From assembly GCA_005656395.1 (NCBI GenBank), contig SRSI01000012.1, positions 124,001 to 188,000 of the forward strand: 64,000 nt of DNA, read 5' to 3'. Every line of letters begins with the position of its first letter. The first letter of the stretch is position 1. The notes beneath the pieces are model-generated. The model did not search any database. It was not told the origin of the DNA and worked only from the letters and a program-made list of their open reading frames with translations. This document shows, one piece after another, positions 32,161 to 45,213 of the stretch. A program made the translations under genes and the position numbers. The stretch is from Strongyloides papillosus. Taxonomy: Eukaryota > Nematoda > Chromadorea > Rhabditida > Strongyloididae.

Positions 32161-35100
32161 TATTTATCTCAATACTTTTTTAATATTTGTAAAAGATATT
32201 AAATATTGTAAATTTTTTTCTATTTTTTTAAGATTCTTTTTAATAAAAAATGTATGTATTCTTTGGTATTTTAAAAAATAATTTCTTTTTACATTTTTAA
32301 TTCACAACTTCATATCATCATTTTTTAAATCTGCCGTTGTTACTTTAATAATAATCCGATGTTTACTTTCAACAAACTTGGATTGTTTGCTAATAAAATT
32401 CTTTTACTTTTAATGTCCACACATTTTTTTTCATTCTTCTCGTTTAACTATAATATTATGGTTTTGCTTTAAGAATATTTAGTAAAATGAAAACGTTTCA
32501 AAGCAGCTTACGTTAATGCTACAGTTGATTTAGTGAATTTAGATGATTAGAAAAAATATAAAGATTAGGAATTTACAAACAAGAAAACGGATTTCTTTTT
32601 TAGTATAAGCATAAGTATTATTTACTTATTTCCACATTTTTAATTTATTTTTTATCATTTTGTTGTAACATCATAAAAAAATAATGGTTTTAGCATTTTA
32701 ATGTATTACTATTTAGAAGTTTGATTTAATGTTATATTAATTTGTAATAAAATGTAAAGATCAATTTATCACCAATATATTTTAATTGAAACTAATTAAA
32801 AAATGCTATATGTTATAATAAATTATTCATATGGGTATACGATAAATGTAAATTCTTTTGGGATAACTTTCAAACATAGTTAAGTAAATATAATGAGTTA
32901 ATAATTAAATAGGTTCACTAATTATTAAATATTCAAGGAGAATGTTTTACTTATAATTGATACCTAAAGTGATACATTCGAGGAAGAATAAATATATGCT
33001 TCGTAGTGTTTTGAAGTAGTTGAAGAACAAAAAGATTAAATTGTAGGTTTTAAAATAAACTTGATTGTAAATATTAAAAAGAGTTATTCATAAAGAGCAT
33101 TCTCCTTCTTTTATAAGTAAAATATGTGAATATAAATATCCTTTCTTGAATGTCTTAAAATCTTTATTTTTATAACATTTTTTTTCCTCTCAATGTTTTA
33201 TTATTTTATAATAGATTTAAATTAGAAATATAAAAAACAACAAGTGTAAAAAGTATTTAAATATTCAGTATACAAGATTATATATTAAAATTGTTTATAA
33301 TAAAATATTTTTACCTTTTTAAAATACGATTTTTTTTATGTTAAGATTTCACAAATTTTATTACGGTTTATTTCTCTTTTAAAAAAAATTTAATATTGTT
33401 TTACTCTATAAAAGTGTATATATTATAATTTTTATCCATGAATAATTTAAACGTAATAAGTATGATGTATTGTTTGTTTAATAAAATTGAAGATACAATA
33501 TTTCTTTCGTTTATCAAAATATATTCATTTTTTACTTTGATTATTTCAAAGGATGTTTTAAATTTCTTCAATTTGTTTGATTAAAAAATGTATATATCTT
33601 ATAGGATAAACGACACTAAAAAGCACCAACATTTTAAAAAGTTTCCTTCAACATAATATCTTTTATTAATTAATATAATATTTTTGGTTATTTCATAAAT
33701 AATTACTGTAAAAGGAACTTTTTAATAAATATTATCTTTTTACTATGTAATATATGATTTTTGCAAATTTTTTAAAAAATTATTGTTTCTTAATAAATTT
33801 TTAACAATGGTATTGTTAGATGCATTTTTTTGCTAACTTATTTCTTGTTATATGTTAACAATATGATTGATTTTTAAACTATACATTTATTAATTATTAC
33901 CAAATGCCTTGCTAAACTTTTTCATATGTATTAATAGGAACTTTTTTTGCAAAATCTAAAATGACATTTTGATGTTGATTTTTAGTATTATATTTTATTT
34001 TTATTTTTCTTATGCTATTGTGACATTGTTTTTGAATTGTTTTACTTATAAAAAAAAAGCAACCTTAAAATGATGATGTGTCAAAATAGTTTAATACATT
34101 TCATTTTAAAAAAAAAAACTATTAGTTATTTTTTATAAAAAAAGTCAATCGACTTAATTAGTTTTTTATTGTAAAAATAATGCATATTTTAACACTTACA
34201 TGGAAGAATATGTTATCACGTTTGTGAGGGATCGTTTATTTTTATTTGTAATGCATGAACATGTAACATATGGATAAACTATTTAATATTCCCGAGAACA
34301 TTGGTATTTTACATATTATATAAGATTTAAAAAAATTTTAAATACAAAAATTGAGATTTGAAAAGAAGTTTAATGACATTTGGTAATAATTATCTGACAT
34401 ATATTTCTCTTTTGTTTCACATATGTTTTGCCTTTTTGTGTTTATTAATTAAAATTTTTAAGTACTTGAATTAGAGAAAATTAAAAAATAAACAATAGAC
34501 AAAGGAAGGAATATATGAAACGATAATCTTAAATATTCTTTCAAATCAAAATTAAATTTTAATAGCATAGAAAATTTTTCAGATATAATATATTGTATAC
34601 TTAGTCATAAGTATTTCTTTCATCTTCACACTTCATTTCGAAAGAACAATCATGAGTATTTAGTATAAGAAAGAAGGGGTTAGGTAATAGGATATTATAA
34701 ATAAAAATATAAAAAAGAACAATTTTTTAATGTGTGAAATGATTATATATTTATTAAGTTTTTCTACTATTTATATGTCCTCAAACACATAAATCTCTAT
34801 TTAATAAATAAAAGATTATCGATACCATTTAATTTGATTATTAAATGTAACTTTTCTAATATTTTTATTACTAAAAATAATAATCACTTGTTTTCTTACA
34901 ATTACTGATACCAAAAAATTAGGTGTGTTAGACAATATTAAATAATGATGTAATATGTTAAGAAAAGATATTACCTATCAACTTTCTCCAGTTTATCTTA
35001 TCATATACTTTCTTAAAATAAGTCATATATTATTCTATTAGGCATTTTAATTTTTTTTATATAATATTTAATATTTTAAAGTAACAATTAAATTTTATTT

Positions 35101-37181
35101 CCAACTCATTTTTCTAACATCTAGAAAATATAACAACAATTTTTTTAATAATATTTTCGAATTCTTGGATTTCCAAGATACCAGATTATTCTTTTTTAGT
35201 AGATGGATAAATTGTTTTTATATTATTAAAAATTAACTAAAAAATTATATCACTGTATCATTTTATATTTGGTTTATTCAATGGTGCAGTGTAACTCAAT
35301 TTTCTGTGCATTTGCGTTATTAATAAAATTATATTTATTTTTTACGATATATTGTAAAAAATAGAAACTGCTCTTAAAATTGTTATTAAAAAAACTGGGT
35401 ATTTCAAAAGTTCCTATCTATAGTATATATAATTCGTTTTTATTTTATGTTTATTAGGAGGACTTTTCAAGATTTAATTATTATTAAAATAAAAAAATGT
35501 GTTATGAATAAAACTTAGACATTAACATACCACAATAACAACTTTGATATCTTTTATAAGTTTTATTAATATTTTTAAAAAGATTTGTAAAACTTTAAAT
35601 AAGAATTTAATGTCAAATTGAGTGATTTTAACCTTTATGACATTTTACTTTTGTATGTCAAAGAATACATTTTTTTCTTGTACTTTTTTATTATCAAGGG
35701 GCAATAAAATTTGTACAAAAGAACTTTTTATATGACTTTGATAATATTGTTTTTAAATAAAAAATTAAATGCTCATTAATTTTTTACATTTATATTTTTC
35801 ATAATCTATTTTGTAAAAAAATATTTTTGAATTATTAATTAGAATATTAATTTATATATTTTTTTGACGTAGTAATTTTTTATCATAATAAAAAGATGGT
35901 GAAACAAGTTGGACATAACAATAATTATGACGCAGTTTTTTGAGGAACAGTTGAGGAATAAAAATCTTTTCGAACTATCGTAGGATTTTAAATACTTTAC
36001 TAGCGTTTTTTACATCTTCATTATTATATTTACCTTAGACGATATGATATATCATTATACATGATATGAACTTAAACTTTTCTTGTTGATATGAGGTATT
36101 AAATTACTTAACATGTTGAACAATTAGTTTTTTTAATGGTAAACATCTAAATAAATTTTATGAAATGTCGGTATAATTTTTGAAACTTGATATATTTTAA
36201 TAATGTTTCTAAAATATTAACTTTTTCTTAGCATTCAGAAAAAAGACAAACTTCAAAAAGTTTATAGTGAAAAAAAGTTTCCTTTTATAAATTTTATATT
36301 TTAACTTAATAGACCATGACCAGATTTCATAAAATACTTTTTTAATTCAATACATTACTTTTTTTTTCATTAATAGAACAATTCCTACAATAAATATTTT
36401 ATTTATTATTACTCTTCTTAATATATTTTTTTATATTCTAATTTGAACAGAATTTAATTGATAGTCGCTATATAACGATGCCATTTCAATAACAATAAAT
36501 AAGTGCAAAAAAAGAATTCATGAAAATTATGTAATAAAATATTATTATAATAGTAATTTGTTTTCCTACTTTTTTTGATTAAAATTTGTTTCTTCATTAA
36601 TATATACGATATTTTCCTTGCCCACATATATATTTAGATATTCTTCAAAATTTTAATTCATTCTTTAATACATATATAACTTTCATTTTCATTAACCAAA
36701 TATTTCCCTCATTTAAAAAGAATTAATTACTATCAAGAGCAAATAAATATATTTTCATCTCCTATTTGTATAAAAATACATATATTTGACACAAACATTC
36801 AGTAAACTTTTGTACTTTTCACTATTTTTTTATATCTTCGAAATATATTTATCTTTTTTTTAACATTCATTACAATAAATATAATAAATAATTGTGTTTC
36901 TGTCACCTTTTATCAATCTACCAAAATTTTATGTTCATACATCTAAAAAAAGGATAAAAAGTAATTTCATCAAAATTTTAACACATCTTTAAAAACTATT
37001 GTTAAAATGTTATACCTTTTGATAAGATGTTTACAAATATTGAATAAAAGGTGATAAAATATTTTATTTCATTTGATATCAGCTTTTTTTCTTATACCAC
37101 TTTAAAGACAACTTTATTAATTCATTAAAGATCAATGTTAGCTAATGATAATTTCTTTTAAAATTTTTTTTTATAAAAATT
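32161..37181. other. 5 kb gene desert before the GPCR gene
   Basis: About 5 kb of very AT-rich DNA with many poly-A and poly-T runs. I read it in both strands and found no signal peptide, dibasic peptide array, splice-supported exon, tRNA or long repeat that I can support. Because it lies upstream of a neuronal-type receptor gene it may hold enhancers or distant 5' UTR exons. Confidence 0.4.
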
Positions 37182-38870
37182 ATGTCCACACATGATAATT
37201 CTTTAAAAGTAATATTTCTCTTTTTTAGTACAAATAAGAAGTTATTATATGAAATTTTACAGATGTGTTCACGTATGCCAGATGTCAAATTACTGATAAG
37301 GAGTCAACAATTTATGAGTGACTCCAGGCTGGCTGGTATGGATGGTCATTATGTAATTAATAGTAAAGGTCACAATGTATCTGCTTACTCCCTCGGTATA
37401 GAAGAATTAGAAAAACACTGTTATGATGAAAAAGTTGCTAATTTCGCTCACTTACTTAAAATTGCTGCCAATACACTTGGATCTAGTGAAAATTGTACTG
37501 AAGTTGTTGATCAAGAATTATCTAAATCAACTATATTTTATATACAATTAATTTTATCTTTCATTTTTATTGCTGTATGTATTATCGGATCAATTGGTAA
37601 TCTTTTGACTGTTCTAGTTATTAACAAAACTAAATCACTTCATAATCAAACAAATTATTTTCTAGCAAGTTTAGCTTGCTCTGATTTATTTCTTATTCTT
37701 ATTGGAGTACCTTTTGATTTGATAAGTATATGGCATCCTAGGAGACATTTAAATATTAGCTATTACTGTGAAATTACAAGTACTTCAATATCATTATTTA
37801 CATTTGCTAGTATCTTAGTTATCGTATCATTGACGGCAGAGAGATTTGTAGCTATTTGTTACCCATTGAGTTTAAGGTCTCGTTTTGATAAAAGAATGGC
37901 ATTGAATGTAATTTATGGTGCTTGGATAATTGCTTTAATACCTTCCATTTATATTGGAATGCAATTTAAGATTGTTAGTAAAGACTTTTGTGGCTTTAAT
38001 AGAGAAATTGAATTTTTCACAGACTACAATATACAACAAACAGAAAATGATACTGAAATAACCTCAGATGAAGATATCATTTCAAAGTATAGAGAAAATA
38101 TATTTGGATCTTGTGATTTTGTCAGAAATGATAACAGTATTATTAATAAATATACATTTGAAATAATGCTTATTGTGACGTTTCTCATGCCAGTTATTTT
38201 TATCTTTTATTGTTATGTACGGATTCTCCAAACACTTTCTAATATCACGTCATATCATGTTCCAGTTTCAGCTAAGACAAGTATTGCAAGTAACGGAAAC
38301 TTTAACGAGTCTAATGGAAATAAATTTACTCAATCTCTATATATAAATAATTCTAAAAATTTGGAACAAATGCCTTTACAAAGTGGAACAAGAAAAAGTA
38401 TTCCTCACACTTGCGTTTTAAAATCATCTGTAAATAAACATAAATTGAATCAAAAAGATTCTTCATCAACAATCTCAACTCCATATTTAACTATTCACTC
38501 TGGAACAGATAGAATTTTGTCTAATCAACGTGCTCAAAAAGTTGTTATGAAGATGCTTATAACAGTAACTGCCGTCTTTTTTTTATGTTACCTTCCTTAT
38601 CACATAGAAAGATTAATTGTTATACATGGAGGAGATTTTTGTGATAACAGTATATGGTGTCGTTTATTATATCCAATTACAGGACTTCTTCAATATGTCA
38701 GTGCCATGTTAAATCCATTCATTTACAATTTGATGAGTGTCAGATTTAGAAATGGTTTCAGAACAATTGTTAGAAATATGTTTGGACGAGTTAAAGGAAA
38801 ACAGATAAAAAAACGAGCTTGTAGTGGAGATGAATTTAGAGGTCAACAACAGAAAAAAGTTAATATTTAA
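37182..38870 (+). CDS. Class A peptide GPCR, neuromedin U receptor-like
   Basis: Open frame of 562 residues from 37182. Seven hydrophobic segments are visible from about residue 115; landmarks are IGSIGNLLTVLV (TM1), LASLACSDLFLILIGVPFDL (TM2), LTAERFVAICYPL (end of TM3, with the DRY motif as ERF), FFLCYLPYHIER (TM6) and MLNPFIYNLMSVRFRNGFR (TM7, NPxxY intact as NPFIY). The LMSxRFRxxF end and GVPFDLxxxW in TM2 fit the neuromedin U/ghrelin-receptor group, which has several nematode members. Loop 3 is long and Ser/Asn-rich. The N-terminus is uncertain: an acceptor ttacag ends at 37262 right before an in-frame ATG (37263), so the true start may be Met28 or an upstream exon. AATAAA at 39028-39033. 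Confidence 0.85.
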   Translation: MSTHDNSLKVIFLFFSTNKKLLYEILQMCSRMPDVKLLIRSQQFMSDSRLAGMDGHYVINSKGHNVSAYSLGIEELEKHCYDEKVANFAHLLKIAANTLGSSENCTEVVDQELSKSTIFYIQLILSFIFIAVCIIGSIGNLLTVLVINKTKSLHNQTNYFLASLACSDLFLILIGVPFDLISIWHPRRHLNISYYCEITSTSISLFTFASILVIVSLTAERFVAICYPLSLRSRFDKRMALNVIYGAWIIALIPSIYIGMQFKIVSKDFCGFNREIEFFTDYNIQQTENDTEITSDEDIISKYRENIFGSCDFVRNDNSIINKYTFEIMLIVTFLMPVIFIFYCYVRILQTLSNITSYHVPVSAKTSIASNGNFNESNGNKFTQSLYINNSKNLEQMPLQSGTRKSIPHTCVLKSSVNKHKLNQKDSSSTISTPYLTIHSGTDRILSNQRAQKVVMKMLITVTAVFFLCYLPYHIERLIVIHGGDFCDNSIWCRLLYPITGLLQYVSAMLNPFIYNLMSVRFRNGFRTIVRNMFGRVKGKQIKKRACSGDEFRGQQQKKVNI

Positions 38871-39291
38871 CTGATACCTAAACCTTAAATTATTTTTTCA
38901 ATAAGGAACTCAAGAATCTCTATATACTATGTATATTATAATGTATCTCTTACTATGTCTCTACATTTTTAGAACTTAAATAATATTTACAATATATTTT
39001 TCCTTTCTGTTTTTATAAATATACTTAAATAAATATTATTTTTGATTAAGACTTCAAATTCTAAAACTGGAAGTGACAGAAAAAGAAAAACAATATTGAA
39101 ATTTAATAACTCGATACAACTTCAAAAATAATGACGAAGAAATTAATAAAGAATAAAAGTAAAGAATAAACCATTAAACTTTTACTTGTAATCTCTTGTA
39201 GCGTGATATAACAGTTTTCCTAAAGTCCCAGAAAAAAAAATTGGTACTATAAAAGAATAATTAGCAAAAAACTAATCTCTATTTAAGAAAT
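38871..39291. other. Convergent 3' spacer
   Basis: About 420 bp between the ends of the GPCR and ATP synthase b genes. It carries the GPCR polyadenylation signal (39028-39033) and otherwise nothing recognisable. Confidence 0.45.
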
Positions 39292-40340
39292 TTAAGCCTT
39301 GTTAGCCAAATTCTTCAACTCCTTGATACAATCTTCGAGGTAGGCATCTTTAATTCCTCCTTCATTCTTTTCAATAGCTTCAGTAACTCCTCCAGTAATA
39401 TATTTGATAAGACAATCTTTTTCGAATTTTTGTTTTGTCTCTTCAGATTCAACTAAATAGTCGATTCTTCTCTTGATTTCATTGCTTACACTTTGAACAT
39501 TCTTTCTGTAGGTAGCTTCTAATTGAAGTTCAAGATTTTCAGCCAAAACTTTTGGGAAAGCTTCCTTTACTGCAGCAAGAGATTGTGTCTCAGCACTTGA
39601 AGCTTTTCTAAATTCAACAGCATTCTTAAGATCTTCTTTGATAAGTTCCTTGAAGTGTTCCATTTTACTTTCATATCCTCCATAAGCCCATTTATCAAGT
39701 CTATATCCAACACTTCTTGAAATAATTAGGTAAATTAAAATCCAGCCTCCAATAAGAGCTGCGCACTCATTTATTACAAGGAATTCCTTGTTAATAAGGA
39801 AAGCAGTAAGACCTCCAAAGAAAAGATATGGTCCAGAGGTACCAGTGACACTTTGGAATGGGGTGAACCATGAGTTTGGCATAACCAAGAGCCTTGTTTT
39901 TGGTGGATACATTGGTCTGGCAGGATATGGGTAGTTAACAAGATCTCTGTCTGGATGTTCTTTGAAGTCTTTTGGCATTTCCGGAAGAGCTTTTGGGGCA
40001 AACCACTCCTTATCGCAGTCATCAAACATACATTTTGGGCGGTGGGCTTCTCCTTTAAGTGGAATTCCTGAAAACATTATTGATATGTTTTAGTTTATAG
40101 TACTCGTTAAAATTTATCCTTAAAAGTATTAAAGTAAAGAATTAACATACCTTTAAATCTAAGGGCGATTTTTTGGAAGAAACCTGGGTTATCAAGTTCT
40201 TGTGCATTTACAGTTTCTAAAGAAAATTAAAAATGAAGGAAATATTTATATTTACCTGCTGAAGCTGTAACAGAGTGAGCAGATCTGAGAGAAAAAACAA
40301 GTTGACCACGAGTTGATGAAGCCAAGCGACTAAGAGACAT
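39292..40340 (-). CDS. ATP5PB: Mitochondrial ATP synthase subunit b
   Basis: Three exons, 40340-40256, 40216-40151 and 40067-39292 (39 and 83 bp introns), give 308 residues. The first two exons supply a mitochondrial presequence (MSLSRLASSTRGQLVFSLRS) that the third exon alone lacks. The body begins with the nematode-type RPKCMFDDCDKEWFAP and continues with GPYLFFGGLTAFLINKEF, a hydrophobic hairpin (about 135-170), and a long Lys/Glu-rich helix to the end, which forms the peripheral stalk of complex V. It matches C. elegans ASB-1/ASB-2. The stalk holds the F1 head against rotation of the c-ring. It is convergent with the GPCR gene. A possible false start at 40077 is only the end of intron 2 read through. 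Confidence 0.94.
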
Positions 40341-43300
40341 TCTTAGGCTATAAAGAACAGTAAAATAAATTAATTTATAGTTAAAAAATTTAGTAAAACA
40401 AAAAATTAAAAATTACAAATGTGTGTATCATTAAAAAATATGCAGTAGAGATAAGAGAAAATGTTAACAAATGTATCGAATAGCCGTGTAATTGGAAAAG
40501 TATAACAATGAAAATCACTTTTCATTTTTGGTTAATTTGACTTATTTTAGATCACAGAAAACTAATTACAAGAAAAAGATCCTGGAAGTAAACACAAATC
40601 AACATTATGGGTCCAAAGAACATAAAGGAAACAGAGACTCATTCTCTACAGTAAAGTTGTTGGGTGACACTTCAACTACAGGAATTCTTTTTAAGAAACA
40701 TTTCAAATTTGAATGTTTAGATAAGTAAAGCAATAAAGTGTGGAAAAAATATTTTTTCAAAAAAATACTTTTCAAACCACGAATTTCATTAACTTTTGTC
40801 TATTGTTTATAACAAAAAGTGAAAAACATTCTTTTACTAAAATTTTATTATTAAAAAATGTTTAAACTGATGTTTTTGTAAATGTAGCCATATTAAATAA
40901 TAAAAAATTATACAATTTTGTATTAATATATTCTATTATTAATTCAAAATATATGTATATTAAAATTACATCGGATATGTGCTATTTTATTATTAAAAAG
41001 TGATAATAATTTTTTAATAGTACAAACTGAAAAATTTTTGTACTTGATATTTATTTACCCTTTATTTTACTTAAAGTAAAAGCAGTACGATCATACTTTA
41101 GGCAATGTTGCCAGATTGTTTAAATAAAATTCTATAAAAAGAATATAAAAAGTTTAATTATTATAATATATACAACAAATAATAATTCTTGCTAAATAAT
41201 GGTGGAAAAAGATAATTTGCAGCCATTAATGCTAAAAACAGTTTAAAAGGAAGTAGAGATGATGGGAATTTATTTTAAAAATTAATGAAAAACGTTTATT
41301 TGTATAGATTTTGGCAATTTAAGAAATTAATTTTGTGATATACATCAGTATTGTCAAAATTATATTAAAAGAAATTATCAAGCCAATGTTTTTCGTTCTT
41401 TCATTCAAATAAATAATTGATTTCATTATTGAATATTTAATTCATTAATCATACTGATATCGTCATTACTTGCGCAATAATTTTCTAATCACTGACATTC
41501 TAATGCTTAAAAAAAATTTTTTTAAACTAAAAAATTATTTTTCAATACAGGTGAATTAATATACTTTTAAATAATTCAGTAAAATAAAAAATTGCTAAAT
41601 GAAAAAAAGCATATATTATTAATATAAACATATTTTAATTATTAATCTCTCTCAACTCATTGTTAATTTATATTTCGAAGTACTTTAAAATGTAAAATGA
41701 AACGTGAAAATTTGATTCTTCTTTCATTGAAAAACATATTTTTTTTAGATACAAATTAAATTTAATGTAGCTAATATAGCATAAAATTTTACAGTTCTAT
41801 AAAATATAACGACAAGGATTATTATTTTTAAAGTTAATTATGTCACATTCAACAAGAATTTTTATGCATGAGTCGTCTATCTTTAGAAGTTTTTCTTTAT
41901 AAACTATTTACTTTTTCAAATAATCTTCAATAAGCTAATAAAAAAAATATTATTTTGATTTTAATGTTTATATTTAGAAAGTTATTTGAAAATACACTTT
42001 GTTATCGTGGTTTCTATATTCTAATATTTATTTGTTTATTTTTAATCTTTGGCATTTTCTACGTATTCATAAAATGTATTACTATCAAAAATCATAAATT
42101 ATAAAAATGGTAATGAAAACCATGAAATCTCCTAGGAAAATGTAGAAAATTAAAAAAAAAGTTGAATGTTCATAAAGCAGATAGTCTTATTTGAAATCTT
42201 TTAAAGATTTTTCTGACCAAAATTCTGACATAGTCAAGGTCTTTCTGGCATATCATTTATCAAAAATTTATGATAGCCATACACCATGATACTATAAATA
42301 TAATTTTTGCCCTGCACTTGATACATTTTTAGGGGAAAATATGCTTTTATTAAATTACTTTGTTTTGCTGACCAAAACACTTTTTCTGGAGGCATTTATA
42401 AAAAATTCTTTTTTAAAACGTTTTAACAAGTTAATTATCATTCCCTCTCTTCTTTTGCTTTTATATTATTTTAATTTTATATTTTTCTTTCTTTTATAAT
42501 TTTTATTTTATACATTATTACTTTAACTAAATTTGTTCATCTTCATTTTTCCTTTTCATACTTGAAGACTTCTTTTATTTTAGTAGAATATTGGCAAGTT
42601 AAAAGGACTAAATATATTTCTAGACTTTTTCTTATTGTCCTTAATTTATAAAAATTCATTTAAAATATTTTCTGACATGTTTGCGTAACAATTGTAATTT
42701 ATATGTACGTCTGATTAGATTTTCATGAAACTAAGGAACATTTGATAAATGTATGTAGTCTGGTCATGAGATATTTTAAAAATGATAAATTAATAGGGAG
42801 TTTATCATGGCACATTTGTAATTATTTAAAAGAGAATGATTCTTTTATCTACTTTGCATTGTCAGAATTTTCTTATACCTATAAATTTTCATAAACATTA
42901 TATATTTTGTTAATGTAAATTTACTGGTAATGCTAATATAGACGTAATGACATTAAATAATGTAATAAATATAATACAATTACATTAAAATATACTTTAT
43001 GATAAGGTAAATACTTAAATATTATGATAACATTACTTTTTTTATAAATATTAAATATTTCGTTACCTCAAAATTTCTTTTACTGTGAAAACATAACAAA
43101 CATGTACGCCGGTAATGTTCTTTTTTTTGACATTTTTTTATCATTATATTTGATATTTGAAATGATTCTGATAATACTCTTAAATGTTTTTTTATATCTA
43201 ATTGCATGTTGAGGTTAACATTTTTTGAAATGTAAAATAAACATAAATTCACTTAAATAATATATTCCTTTTTTTTCTCATAAAAAAAGAAGTTTTTTTA

Positions 43301-45213
43301 TGGTTCAGATACAAAATTTTCTTATGCATATATGGTATTATACTTAAATGTACCTAGCACAATACAACTTTATTTTTTAAGAAACTACTTCAATCCCTCT
43401 TTTTGTTATTTTTTTAATCCTACACACCTACACCTTTTGAATTCAATGAAATATAATATGTTTTTACAATTTATTCATTTTTATTGTACTCAAATTAGCA
43501 TTTCTGCTGTAACATAATTTCGCTATAACAAATTACATTTTTGATTAGCTACCATAATTTTTTAAAACTATTACTATATAAACTAAAATATTTTAATTTT
43601 CTTTTCATTCTTTTATTGATGTTCATCTTAATGGCATGTTTATTAATTGTTTGAAAACAATTTTATTGTAAAAAATCTCTTAATCTTTTCATTTTTTTTA
43701 ATTGACTATTGGGAATCTTATACATCTTTAAATTTCCTCCATCATCTTTTTTAGACTCAATTTTGCATAAACTTTATTTTAAGATAAGAATTTTAATAAT
43801 ATACCAGCAACTTTTTACAATATTTAAATAAATTCCTATTTTTATAGATAATAAATACACTTTTAGAATTAAAAAAATAAAGATATTTTCTGGCGAAATA
43901 TGCTTTATTTATGTTTTCCGTTACCACATATCTTTTTGGATTAATTAGGAGTTTATCTTAAGAATTTACCAAAAAATTTTTAATTCATATAATTTGGTGC
44001 ATTACCACATATATTTCATTTATTTTTTTTGTTTATATTTTTTTGAATTAATATTTCCATTTTATTTCGTCTAGCTTTCGTTCTATGGTAGTTTAGGAAA
44101 TTACATTCTTAGTAAATGTTTAAAAATGAAACATTACATGGATCATTGTATTAAAATATGTAATAGTATCCTCCTACTTATAAATAATCATTTGCAATAT
44201 TATATTTAATTTTTAAATTAAAGATATGAATAACTCCATATTCTTTTTTATTTTCTTTTACTTTGGAAAATTACGTAACAAAAAGAATAAAAATTAGTAT
44301 TTTTGGATATATCACTTATTAGGATCATTCCCCCGAGTGTACTATATCTAATTTTATATAAATACATTTTTAACATAAATAGATAGGAATTTATTTTAAC
44401 ATACTTAAACTTTTAAATGTACCGTTTATTAGACCCACCCTTATCATGATGACGTAAAAAATACTCGAAATTCTTTATCGTTTATTTTTATCATTTTTGT
44501 TTAAAATTTTACTTGTGAAAGTTAAATTTAATTAGAAAAGGACAGATATCAAAATGAAAAAGAGTGGAATTTTAATATACTTCTACATAAAGATCCACCA
44601 TGTGGGGTGTCATTAAGAAATTGATGTTTTATATATCAAAATATAAATATAAAATGGCACAATAAGTAATCTTTTATCAAAAAAAGATTCTTTTAGAATA
44701 ATTCTCTCTCGTCATTTATATAAATTAAAGTTGTTATGCAACTTGTCTTTATCTCATATAATTAACTAAATTTATAATAAGTGTCGTATTTTTTTCATCT
44801 CCTCCTACTCATCATTTCTATTTTTTGGACTTATTGTGTATATTTATGCATAACTATAACACTTGAAGTCTCAATTTTAATCAGTGGGTGCTACGAATAG
44901 TTAATAATTTTAATGGTTATAAAATAAAAGATATTATCATTTCTTAATTATGAAATGTTAACAACAGTAGTATAAATGGATATCTTGGGATATTTGAATT
45001 ACAATTTTATCACGAATCTATCATTTCGAGGTTAATTTATATGCATTGGCTAATTATAATATATATAAGTGGATTATTTATGAGTATATATATGTTATTA
45101 TTTGCTATTGTGTTTATAATATTTTTCTAAACATATATTTATTACAATTTACTTGTATTTATTTTATATAATACTATATAATTGTTTTTTTTCAGAGAAT
45201 TTAGAGGAAAAAA
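40341..45213. other. 4.9 kb largely empty region before the orcokinin-like gene
   Basis: Highly AT-rich. An open frame at 40551-40728, preceded by an acceptor-like cttattttag, is less AT-rich than its surroundings and could be an exon, but no partner exon or start could be joined. A CRE-like TGACGTAA occurs near 44451. An acceptor tttcag ends at 45195, 18 bp before the next start, and is probably a spliced-leader site. No other supported feature. Confidence 0.4.

Noticed and set aside
39774..40025. Second minus-strand frame within the ATP synthase b gene
   Set aside because: Overlaps the real coding frame of subunit b in another phase; a shadow.
42342..42500. Hydrophobic 52-codon frame starting MLLLNYFVLLTKTLFL
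   Set aside because: Looks like a leader but continues hydrophobic to the stop with no mature peptide; expected by chance in T-rich DNA.
43022..43517. Two short open frames (76 and 61 codons) in the desert before the orcokinin-like gene
   Set aside because: AT-rich codons, no signal peptide, processing site or splice support.
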